Positions 48,701 through 54,156 of a stretch of DNA of 64,000 bases are shown in pieces. Where the stretch lies: positions 11,253,782-11,317,781 of the forward strand of contig BSQZ01000013.1 of the NCBI GenBank assembly GCA_033239005.1, given 5' to 3'. Under the pieces are notes generated by a model that made no database searches, was not told the origin of the DNA, and saw nothing but the letters and a program-made list of their open reading frames with translations. This stretch comes from Lamellibrachia satsuma (lineage: Eukaryota > Annelida > Polychaeta > Sabellida > Siboglinidae). Numbering within the stretch: position 1 is the first letter of the stretch; each line of letters opens with the position of its first letter. The position numbers and the translations under genes were made by a program.

Positions 48701-48713
48701 CGCCAATGCTTAG
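15721..48713 (+). CDS. APP-like: Amyloid precursor protein family member (11 exons, complete)
   Basis: Exons: 15721-15774, 22813-22962, 23869-24001, 26877-27095, 38318-38613, 40007-40102, 41074-41232, 42394-42625, 46408-46542, 47306-47511, 48435-48713. All introns are GT-AG and phases agree, giving 1959 nt (652 residues; human neuronal APP has 695). Order: signal peptide (1-17), growth-factor-like domain with six Cys (35, 55, 66, 91, 97, 111), copper-binding fold with six Cys (127-181), a His-rich linker, E2 helices (about 256-470), a variable juxtamembrane region, a transmembrane helix (about 578-600) and a cytoplasmic tail with YENPTY (634-639). APP proteins are type I membrane proteins cut by secretases, with roles in adhesion, synapses and trafficking; NPTY binds PTB adaptors such as Fe65, X11 and Mint. 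No Kunitz domain and no long acidic tract are found. Vertebrate amyloid-beta sequence is not conserved. The ATG starts a clear signal peptide. A small exon in the 11-kb intron could be missed. Confidence 0.95.
15775..18544. other. APP-like intron 1, first part
   Basis: AT-rich intron sequence with no recognised exon or RNA gene. Roughly 17600-18480 is less AT-rich and has protein-like stretches broken by stops (for example around 18090-18260), suggesting a decayed coding or transposon remnant that I cannot identify. Confidence 0.4.
18545..19268. mobile_element. Foldback element with inverted-repeat arms of about 280 bp
   Basis: The left arm (about 18545-18835) and right arm (about 18985-19268) are imperfect reverse complements along nearly their full length. 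Matching pieces include GACAAATCAACCA / TGGTTGATTTGAC, TAGCACCCAAAA-like / TTTTGGGTGCTA, and ACATATCTGAAAT / ATTTCAGATATGT, in mirrored order. The spacer is about 150 bp. No coding capacity. It may be a foldback or long-TIR MITE. It lies in APP-like intron 1, so the pre-mRNA would contain a long hairpin. Confidence 0.82.
19663..19800 (+). mobile_element. MITE-like family B, short derivative
   Basis: Starts TTAAGGCCTTTCATACAGGC and ends CTGCCTGCATGAGCTGAACC followed by TTAA: the two ends of family B with most of the interior missing (138 bp). TTAA occurs at both borders (19663-19666, 19797-19800). Confidence 0.7.
20015..20299. repeat. 46-bp minisatellite, about 6 copies
   Basis: The unit begins CTCAGTCCACTGTCGTGTTA and contains two CACTGTC-type blocks. 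Copies differ at one or two bases, for example GTCACTGTC versus GTCGCTGTC. It lies in APP-like intron 1 and has no coding sense. Confidence 0.95.
20897..21015 (+). mobile_element. MITE-like family B, diverged short derivative
   Basis: The right end CTGCCTGTATGAGTTGACCTTTAA matches family B ends. The left end around 20900-20925 (TTATTCATATGTAGGCAAACC) is weaker. It is probably an older internally deleted copy. Confidence 0.5.
21016..21842. other. APP-like intron 1, featureless part
   Basis: No reading frame, RNA gene or repeat recognised between the family B derivative and the next TIR element. Confidence 0.4.
21843..22533. mobile_element. 691-bp element with 18-bp terminal inverted repeats
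   Basis: The left end CCTGGGGTCAGTTACATT and the reverse-complemented right end CCTGGGGTCAATTACATT differ at one base. Subterminal ATTACTATTAC repeats occur at both ends in mirrored orientation. No transposase is seen, so it is probably a non-autonomous DNA transposon. A clear target duplication was not found. It ends about 280 bp upstream of APP-like exon 2. Confidence 0.72.
22813..24001 (+). CDS. APP-like exons 2 and 3: E1 growth-factor-like domain
   Basis: Exon 2 (22813-22962, residues 19-68) and exon 3 (23869-24001, residues 69-112 plus one base) encode the heparin-binding growth-factor-like half of E1. The six cysteines match the human spacing pattern, and VYPHMDVTNI followed by ITIENWC matches the family core. 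Basic and His residues between Cys97 and Cys111 (CHPKHSSH) fall where the human heparin-binding loop lies. Exon 2 begins in phase 0 directly after the signal-peptide exon, an arrangement that lets the 7-kb intron 1 separate leader from mature protein. Confidence 0.93.
22963..23868. other. APP-like intron 2
   Basis: GT-AG phase-0 intron of 906 bp. Nothing other than unique sequence was recognised. Confidence 0.7.
24514..24624. repeat. 18-bp minisatellite, about 6 copies
   Basis: Unit CTAGCAAGTTGCAGCCCC with small variants (TTAGCAAG, AACAAGTTGTAG). On the minus strand it reads as Leu-Gln-Leu repeats without biological meaning. Confidence 0.93.
25214..25479. other. GC-richer block bounded by a perfect 13-bp inverted repeat
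   Basis: TCTATTCTATTTG at 25214-25226 and its exact reverse complement at 25467-25479 enclose about 240 bp of higher GC content than the surrounding intron. It is not coding in any frame I could follow. It could be an intronic regulatory element or a small MITE; the evidence does not decide. Confidence 0.35.
26877..27095 (+). CDS. APP-like exon 4: copper-binding-domain fold without the copper ligands
   Basis: Residues 113-185. The cysteines (127, 138, 152, 168, 180, 181) and FDGVEFVCCP match the E1 copper-binding domain. Aligned by cysteine, the human copper ligands H147, H151 and Y168 become Y141, N145 and F162, and the nearby M170 becomes P164. The fold should persist while the Cu site is gone. 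The exon is flanked by phase-1 introns. Confidence 0.92.
28683..28750. repeat. Short tandem repeat, about 22-bp unit
   Basis: Three copies of AAGGTCCGTAACACCAAGGTA with a 2-bp length variant. It runs straight into the left end of the family A MITE at 28743, whose own terminus contains TAAAGGTCC. The array probably arose from that terminus. Confidence 0.75.
28743..29203 (-). mobile_element. MITE-like family A, copy 2 (reverse orientation)
   Basis: Matches 3300-3705 in order and strand: TAAAGGTCC end, GGATCCGATCAAAA block near 28957, CTATTCACACACTACAG near 29126, and the end block GTGGATTGAGTCAGTTGAGG. The terminal TTAA is lost on both sides through divergence. Confidence 0.72.
30215..30988 (+). 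mobile_element. Interspersed repeat family C, copy 1, split by a family A MITE
   Basis: 30215-30454 plus 30943-30988 align with the uninterrupted 32215-32476. Shared pieces include CCATTGGTCTATTG, AACAACATGG, TTGTAAGTTT, CACCAGTCAGTTTTTAA-like and AGTAATAAATAAT. The family A element sits exactly in the gap. Confidence 0.72.
30455..30942 (+). mobile_element. MITE-like family A, copy 3, nested in repeat family C
   Basis: 488 bp flanked by TTAA (30455-30458 and 30939-30942). Terminal regions are inverted relatives. It carries AAATCATCGAAAGAATTGA, GTCGTTAGATCTG, CGATCACATGACAAAGTTA and TAGTTTGTCTGATGATTTCA blocks shared with copy 4. Confidence 0.82.
32215..32476 (+). repeat. Interspersed repeat family C, copy 2 (uninterrupted)
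   Basis: Paralogue of 30215-30988 without the nested MITE. It reads TTTTACTTACAGTTCTATTT where copy 1 has TTCACTTAA, the element, then TTAATTTCTATTT. Confidence 0.7.
32938..33158 (-). mobile_element. tRNA-derived SINE, copy 1
   Basis: The minus strand starts with a tRNA-like head: GGGTCGTGGTAGCTCAGCTG (A box), an anticodon arm around TTGTCAATT, and a B box AGTTCGAGTCC. A body shared with 37843-38196 follows (CCCTGGCATA, TGGGATNTTTTA on plus). The two copies in the same orientation show this is a family, not a tRNA gene. The tRNA head is damaged in the acceptor stem. Confidence 0.78.
33808..33885. repeat. 20-bp tandem repeat, about 3.5 copies
   Basis: Unit ACGATGTATTCCTTGCTGAC with a diverged third copy. 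In APP-like intron 4. Confidence 0.85.
36032..36253. mobile_element. 222-bp MITE with perfect 15-bp terminal inverted repeats
   Basis: ACCGTATTCGACCTA at 36032-36046 and its exact reverse complement at 36239-36253. Inside, next to the right end, a 15-bp unit (TACTGTACACTTGT) is repeated three times. No coding capacity. Confidence 0.85.
37843..38196 (-). mobile_element. tRNA-derived SINE, copy 2, with an internal minisatellite
   Basis: Same family and orientation as 32938-33158: the body has TTACTTCCCCTGGCATAGAC, and the tRNA-like head has GTAGCTCAGCAG (A box) and GGTTCAAGTC (B box). Between the A and B boxes the anticodon-arm region is tandemly reiterated (38005-38165), making this copy about 130 bp longer. 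It ends about 120 bp upstream of APP-like exon 5. Confidence 0.8.
38005..38165. repeat. 23-bp minisatellite inside the SINE, 7 copies
   Basis: Unit GTAGTCCTCTTGATTGACACTCG on plus. It corresponds to the anticodon arm and variable loop of the SINE head. Copies are nearly identical (one has GAGTGAC), so expansion looks recent. Confidence 0.93.
38318..42625 (+). CDS. APP-like exons 5-8: His-rich linker and E2 domain
   Basis: Exon 5 (residues 186-284) opens with a linker carrying 12 His in 99 residues in place of the vertebrate Glu/Asp-rich tract, then NEHEYFQKAKK starts E2. Exon 6 (285-316), exon 7 (317-369) and exon 8 (370-446) continue the helical domain, with LVAIHQQRV and KDRVHSINHYKHV blocks. 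The four His that bind metal in the human E2 domain (H313, H382, H432, H436) match H264, H340, H390 and H394. The RERMS pentapeptide of human APP is replaced by HEKVT. Confidence 0.92.
38614..40006. other. APP-like intron 5, with an AATTACA-rich repeat
   Basis: Phase-0 intron. About 39480-39850 is rich in AATTACA and CAATTACAG repeats. Its ends (GGTTCAATTAAATTGTC and, reversed, GATTGAATTCTAATTGTG) are loosely inverted, suggesting an old MITE. The other parts show nothing. Confidence 0.4.
40430..40650 (-). repeat. Interspersed repeat family D, copy 1
   Basis: Shares GAACTTAGACCTACAT, GGCTGTGGACCGGTCGTC-like, CATTTCCTTCAATTG-like and ATGCCAGGGTAC-like blocks with 53595-53850. In reverse complement both copies read as a short Glu/Lys-rich coding tail ending in a stop, but this copy is interrupted. 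Confidence 0.62.
40813..40935 (+). mobile_element. tRNA-derived SINE, opposite orientation
   Basis: GGGATAGTGGCTCTGTGGTC (A box), an anticodon arm with TATCAATCAAAAGGACC, and AGTTTCAAACCCC (B box-like) form a damaged tRNA head related to the one at 37843-38196. The 3' body (GTATCTGGTGGGGTTCC) differs from the other copies. It is not a functional tRNA: stems are mismatched. Confidence 0.6.
41832..42330 (+). mobile_element. MITE-like family A, copy 4
   Basis: 499 bp with TTAA at 41832-41835 and 42327-42330. The termini inside TTAA are inverted relatives: left AACGGCATCCTCAACTGATT and right (reversed) AGGTGCCTCCTCAATTCGATT. It ends about 60 bp before APP-like exon 8. Confidence 0.85.
42705..42940 (+). 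repeat. Left flank of the 51-bp array, duplicated at 44980-45360
   Basis: Shares with 44980-45360, in the same order: TTTGCTACTCCCAAAA, TTATATCTCTATA, CAGGTGAGTGAC, CATTGTGATAAAATCTGAAT, AACAAATAATGATCTGTCC and GGGTGCCTTGGCAGGTTGGG. The direct duplication brackets the minisatellite. Confidence 0.82.
42941..44975. repeat. 51-bp minisatellite, about 40 copies (2 kb)
   Basis: The unit contains CCTTGTCCATCCACTACAGG, CGTAGCCCTCCCCTAGACC and ATTCACCTAGG. Variants include TGATG for GACG and CCCTAGACC for CCCCTAGACC (50-bp units). As 51 is 17 codons, long minus-strand frames arise (up to about 207 residues), broken wherever a 50-bp unit occurs. It lies in APP-like intron 8. Confidence 0.97.
44980..45360 (+). 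repeat. Right flank of the 51-bp array (second copy of the flanking repeat)
   Basis: Direct duplicate of 42705-42940. It carries about 185 bp of extra sequence (about 45012-45195) after the first 30 bp. A further block resembling the end of copy 1 (CAGCCTATAGAGAGTTTCGTGTCAGTTTGATGCC) appears only at 46073-46110, so about 700 bp has been inserted in this copy. Confidence 0.75.
45361..46407. other. APP-like intron 8, right part
   Basis: Starts with a GAGTAC-rich stretch (45390-45490: nine GAGTAC motifs in direct order). No coding region follows. This segment is the likely insertion that splits the second flanking repeat. The intron ends at the exon 9 acceptor. Confidence 0.45.
46543..47305. 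other. APP-like intron 9
   Basis: Phase-1 intron of 763 bp with no recognised feature. Confidence 0.7.
47647..48004. mobile_element. hAT-like MITE with GATTTAAAT-rich ends
   Basis: The left end CAGGGTTGTTTGATTTAAAT and the reversed right end CAGTTCAGCTTGATAAAA share CAG..TTGAT. Subterminal runs of GATTTAAATC occur at both ends. No transposase. No clean 8-bp target duplication was seen. It lies in APP-like intron 10. Confidence 0.55.
48110..48262 (+). mobile_element. MITE-like family A, copy 5 (left-end fragment)
   Basis: Begins GATTAAAACTGG and continues with GTGTGTGAATA, AATATCCGCAGTTGGTTTAAT and AAATCATTGAAAGAAT, matching 41832-41975. The right two thirds are missing. It ends about 170 bp before APP-like exon 11. 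Confidence 0.7.
48435..48713 (+). CDS. APP-like exon 11: transmembrane helix and intracellular tail
   Basis: Residues 561-652. The helix (about 578-600) keeps a G577xxxG581xxxG585 pattern at its outer end, as in human APP. The tail keeps TEERH, KMQ, NGYENPTYK and an FE close to human APP. The human T668-P669 phosphosite is S620-T621 here, so it is no longer proline-directed. About nine residues follow the usual family end. The stop is TAG at 48711-48713. Confidence 0.95.
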   Translation, partial: AYVKKEAMKGANAVQTGSTLGIVIGSITVFIVIVVGVVILRQRSMAPSSRGFVEVAQNASTEERHVTKMQMNGYENPTYKYFEAQPGATANA

Positions 48714-50340
48714 TGTCGCCATCTTGTGGCAGAGAGCTAGTGTCGCCGTTGTTGTCCGTGGTGATCGATTCTTGAGCTTTTTTAGTTGGTGGCACTGTCA
48801 ACATGCGTAGGGACCCACGCTTCTCCTTGGCATGTACGAATGACATTAATTACCTCTTTTTGGTGTATTCGTAAAGGCATAGTCTACAAAGATGATTCTA
48901 GAAGCAACATTTTCGTTATCAACAGTGTCGTTATTGTAGTAATTAATAGAGATGCTGACGCAGGTATCACAACAGAAATTGGTGGCAGGGCAGGCGCTAG
49001 CGTAGACCGTCGTACATTCGGTTATTATCAGTGCATCTAGGACATCTTGAGTTAGCTGAATGCCGACAGCTTCACTTGCTTTTGACACTCTCTCCCACTA
49101 GGGGTTGCTATTTATGTTCATATTTACGTGTCGAACTGCGAATGTTAAAGGTGTTGTCCTCGTAAATCGTGTGTCGTTTACATCAGCACACTTATAGCGA
49201 TAGTGGCGCGATAGATAGCAATGACAAGCCGATATACGTACATACTAATATATTATTATATATGAAATATATATCTGGATGTCACTTGGTGAATACGATC
49301 TGTATTGATCCGGCTCTCCTGGTCAAAATGTGCATTTGAAAACCTGAATTGCCGTGTGGTAAATTTGACAGACATGCATCAAGATGTAGAAAAATCATAA
49401 AAGAGGTTAAAACCGGGAAACGTGTAATTTTATTGAAAATTCTCGTGTAGCTTTTTCACCAGACACTCGCCATAGGCTTCGAGCAGTTAGTACTGTCTAG
49501 TTATTGTATTTGTAAGTTTGATAATAAATGTATACATACAAACATATACATAAGCATGCATGCACATGTACCAGTGACGCGTCAAAGAATGTCAGGTGCA
49601 TGTATTGTTTCGGACAGCCTGGGTCATGTTTCCAGATGTAATCGTTCAAATGGAATCGGTCATGAATTGTACTGATTATTTGGGAAAGATGTTTACATTT
49701 CGCATGTCGTGTCATTGGTACATCATGCTTTATTACAGACCAGTCTATGCGCACCTGAAGAAGTGCTTTGTATTGTTAGAGTAATATATTATAGAGCTTG
49801 CTGGCAAATCTGCTTCCGCACGTCCTCTATGGATTGCATAAATCTGCTGATACGACAACTAAAGAGTGCATAATTTGCCATTCATTGGGCTTACGAAATA
49901 ACCAATCAAACTTATTGTCGTCACTTAATTGTAGTGTTGAGATGTGTAAATATATGCATGTTTTCGCATATCACTTGTGCACTGTTGCGATTGCTAACAA
50001 TATCGAGGTTTTGCCGTAGTGGGACAATAGCATTGTAATTCATCAATTGAATTTCTTAAATTTTTTGAAATTTTGCTGCAGTGTTTGGGCATAGCTCGGC
50101 ATGCGTGATCATGGAAACAATCTGTTCAAGAATGGTTCTACCAAAAGTTTATATTTACATTCACCTGTTGCCCTTACGGTTGTTGGTTAAGAGAGAAATG
50201 TAATCATAGCAGATGTCATTCAGAAGAGGGGAAATACCACTGGTAGAGATATTTATAGATGTGTAATGAGGACATCAATAGCAGGGAGGCAGCGATGTGT
50301 ACGTATCTTGTCTTGACACATGGCACAATAAATAATTCAG
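48714..50340 (+). other. Probable 3' UTR of the APP-like gene
   Basis: Non-coding sequence after the TAG. Candidate AATAAA signals lie near 49523 and at 50327-50332. The end point is uncertain and a shorter UTR is possible. Confidence 0.45.
50327..50332 (+). terminator. Candidate poly(A) signal of the APP-like gene
   Basis: AATAAA about 1.6 kb after the stop codon. Another AATAAA occurs near 49523. Which one is used cannot be told from sequence. Confidence 0.35.
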
Positions 50341-52628
50341 CGTTTTTATCAAGATTTCTCCACCGAAGCAAAACAGTCTAGGTGTTGCCATTAGTGTTGG
50401 GTGTGTGCACGCGAGTAGCTTTCAGTGCTGAAGACAAGAAGCGCCATCAAACTATGTTCTGTGTGCGTGACAGTGGGGCTAAGTTGTGCTGGGCTTGTGA
50501 GGTGTAACATTGTGAGAAGTGATTCCTTCTGGTATGTGAAGGGCAGCAGTCAACTGGTTGGGCTGTGTGGGGATTGGAACCAACTGAAATGGTGTTGCGT
50601 TGACAAAACATACCCGACTGGTTGTACGTGATGGCGTGATGGGGGTTGGTTTAGTGAGCAAAAACTGTGGCTACCTATGTTTTGTATTGACACTTCATTT
50701 TAATAAATTAATCCCTCCCTGTACATTGTTGTTCAACTTGTTGATGTCAACTGTCTTAAAAGTATCATAAAATCATATTGTAGAGTATAAACAATATCTG
50801 TTCTAATATCTTCACTGTCCATGTGTTTTAACGAACCAGTTTCGGCAAGCAATGTAAACATGATATGTAACAGCAAAATATAGAAATATAGTAAACAATT
50901 TTAGATAATTAAAAAACATTTGGGCATTGAAGATATAATTTATACTATATAACATGATTTTACGATGTGTACCTTTAAATACAGATTATAGCAAGGTTAA
51001 AACAAAATGTGCGGCACATCTCAGAACATTACTGTATTTAGACTGGACAAGACAGTAACAATTTAGACTGGACAAGAAAGTAACTATATAGACAGCAAAA
51101 CAGTAACGAGGCTATTTGCTTGGCACAACTGTCGCTCTGATTTTCTCATTCTCGATCGTGAAAAGGTCAGCTGTGTGCGTTGGTATGGCAAGACTGAGGA
51201 ATCAATACTTTGTGACCAGCAAGGATGTCTGTTGCCTGAGAAACCAATAAACCGAGCCATTGGTTGGTGGAGGAAGGAAAATCATTTCCTGTGACGGGTC
51301 TACCAGGAGCTTATAACGATGTGGGATTGTCTTAATTTCCAAGGCAATATCCGCTGTTATGGGGCCTTAATGAAAGGGTCGCAACCATAAATAGGTCGTG
51401 CTTGACTTGGAACATATGAGACAACTCATGTCAAAACCAACCACAAGAGGGTGAACAATTTGTTTTTCACACCATCATCAGCAGCTATTTCTCAGCTTTA
51501 ATTTGATGTATTACATTATTGCCTTGTGTAAACATTGACAATTTACTGGGGGAAAAAACACCAGTTGTTCTACTCGCCATCACGAAAAATGCTAAACTGA
51601 GAAATCAGGATTGAAGGTTTTTACTGTGCAATTTGGCTATTTTTGTTTACACAGACTAGAATATTATTCTAGACCCTGGTACTGCAGTGATCCTGGTGTT
51701 AATTATCATGTCATCGAGGTAGCAAAAAATTTACTTTTACTGGTAGAAAGAGACAAAAAATATCATACGCAATATGCCTGAAATCTGAAATAATTATAAT
51801 AAAAATGTTTGCCACCCAGAGTTAAAGATGTTCGCACCCACCCCCCATGCATGTAAGTCATGCATGCTCCCTTTCTAAGTAAGGTACTGTTTCAAAACTA
51901 ACAGTCTAAGGTAGTATAAATGCATGGCATAAACAATTAATTATTAATTAAGTTCAGTCAGTAAAGTTCGTTCTTTTACAGTACATATCCAATGTTTTAG
52001 ATTCCTATTTTGCAACATCTTGCATTTTGTTAATTAAAAAACATAGACCAATAAAAAATTACCATTTTAATTTACTCACCAAGGACCGACATCATATGGC
52101 CCATGCAACAAAAGCCGTGCAGTGAGAGGTATATTTTAAATGTAGTTCATTAAAATATATTTGGGCAGTGAAGACAGGAATATATATAGTTTATTCTATA
52201 TAACATGATTTTGTGACAAAAGCTATTAGACTCTGTACCATAAAAGATATATGCTTTACCTATGAATAAAAGTGATTTACAGGAATGTAACTATTATAAA
52301 AGTAAAGTTTTTTGGATGGTAAACAAAGAAATATGGTGGAAACACATTTTAAGTATTTTGTAAAAAAGCCATCTCACCTGCCGTGTCACCCCTTGAGGCT
52401 GTTATTCCTAGGGTTATAAACCTTTTAAAACACAATGATTAAATGTTTGTCCCTAACATGAAAGGCTAAACAAATTTGAAATTATGATTCAAGAAGTGCT
52501 TTATGTAGACCAATAACAACAACATATAGTTATAACCTGAAATCAACATTTGGGATGGTAGTTCCTTTGGCATATATTGACAATTATGTTGATACATAAA
52601 CACTACACAAACATAAATCAGAGACATT
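50341..52628. other. Intergenic DNA with a dispersed 60-bp module
   Basis: No gene seen. A module with ATTTGGGC, then a GAAGA-like stretch, then TATACTATATAA and CATGATTTT occurs at about 50918-50965, 52150-52215 and, beyond the minisatellite, 52950-53005. It is probably the end of an unidentified repeat. Confidence 0.45.
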
Positions 52629-52872
52629 CACACATCTATATACTTTATACATGCAACAGGTACACACATCTATATACTTTATACATGCAACAGGTACAAA
52701 CATCTATATACTTTATACATGCAACAGGTACACACATCTACATACTTTATACATGCAACAGGTACACACATCTATATACTTTATACATGCAACAGGTACA
52801 CACATCTACATACTTTATACATACAACAGGTACACACATCTATATACTTTATACATACAACAGGTACACACG
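52629..52872. repeat. 34-bp minisatellite, about 7 copies
   Basis: The unit contains ACACATCTATATACTTTATA and CATGCAACAGGTAC. Copies are nearly identical (CTACATAC or CATACAAC variants). The open frames through it are artefacts. Confidence 0.95.
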
Positions 52873-53098
52873 TACAATGTTTCAATTCAAATCGTTCAAA
52901 TAGAACGGATAACGATTAAAGTACATATTAAAAAACGTTGATTCATTAAAACACATTTGGGCGTTCAATGTATCAGAATATAGTTTATACTATATAAGAT
53001 GTTTATGCAAAAAATGGTCATAGTTTGTACTGTTAATGGTTTCCTGCCATCGTAGGAGTATCTAGGCCAAAGTACACACCAGTCAGGGCTGAGCCAAG

Positions 53099-53341
53099 AT
53101 GTCATCACATAATATAACAGTATGGCTGCAACAAAGAGGTGGACCTTGCAAGCGATACAAAGACACTCTGAAGTGGTCACTGATTACTGCTAGTATTGAT
53201 CCTCACTCCTGGGTCCTAGAAGCGAAAACAAGGACAGCTGGCAGGCTTCCAAAAGCTGCCTGTGACTTTGAAGTGAAGCAACAGGAAGCCTGTGATGGGA
53301 AAAGACAGAAAATCTGGATTAACTGTCATCTGGTGAATTAA
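53099..53341 (+). mobile_element. Non-LTR retrotransposon C-terminal fragment
   Basis: The plus strand encodes RGGPCKRYKDTLKWSL, IDPHSWV and a later basic tail (KRQKIW). This is the C-terminal pattern (GG.KKRYKDTLK.SL....ID...W) of many animal LINE pol proteins. The preceding part is absent, and the nominal start codon is chance. It is intergenic. Confidence 0.6.
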
Positions 53342-53594
53342 TCTGTATCATGGAGCAATGCATATTTTACATGTCATAGGGTGTATATTTCAATCCACTC
53401 AACTTGGAAAAAAATCTTTTTGACGGAATAAAAAAAATTTTGGGGGGTCAAGAAATAATTATTCTCAAGGATGGTATACTCTCGATGTATTGAGTGACCC
53501 CCCTGGGGGCATCAACACAGAAAAAGCGATATCTTAAACTGTAGGCAATAACTAATAATTTTTCGGTTGTTCTGCTAATTGATAACATTATGAG

Positions 53595-53850
53595 CATGTA
53601 AAGAACTTAGACCTACATACAGAAACTTTACTTTATTTAGCTGTGGACAGGTCGTCGATGGTCGGATGAGTAATGACAGGCATTTCCTTGAATTGCTCTT
53701 TGGTGTGGGGGTGCTTCCCATAATCATGACCAACAAAGACAGCTAGTGGGAAAAAGCAGATATGATTTGGTGTACTTCCACACATTGTGTGGGGTGTATG
53801 CCAGGGGTACGGTAGAAGGCTACTACCCCAGTCCCGTTTAAAATGTGTGA
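53595..53850 (-). repeat. Interspersed repeat family D, copy 2
   Basis: Homologous to 40430-40650. In reverse complement it stays open for about 80 codons and ends KEQFKEMPVITHPTIDDLST before a stop. I do not recognise the protein. As a multi-copy sequence it is more likely a retroelement or retrocopy tail than a gene. Confidence 0.55.
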
Positions 53851-53983
53851 GTAGTCTGGTTGAAAATACATGGTCTAACATTTACCATAACTAGTTGGAC
53901 TCTCATTAATGTCACTGCTATATTTATGCACATAATTATATGTGATTTGGATAAAAAAATTATGTTACTAACTTTGTTTATAA

Positions 53984-53989
53984 TTTATT
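53984..53989 (-). terminator. Candidate poly(A) signal of the XRCC1-like gene
   Basis: AATAAA on the minus strand, about 170 nt beyond the stop codon at 54157-54159. Confidence 0.5.
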
Positions 53990-54156
53990 TTTATGAACCC
54001 TATAATAAAATGGTTCGAAGCAAATCTTCACACAGGATTTGACCAAAATATAGTGGCATTTGCACAGCCAAGTCAGTCTCAAGAAATACAAATTATATTC
54101 TAAGATATCACAGATTAATTAAGCTACCCAGTGGGTTTATCAATCATGGACTCCGC

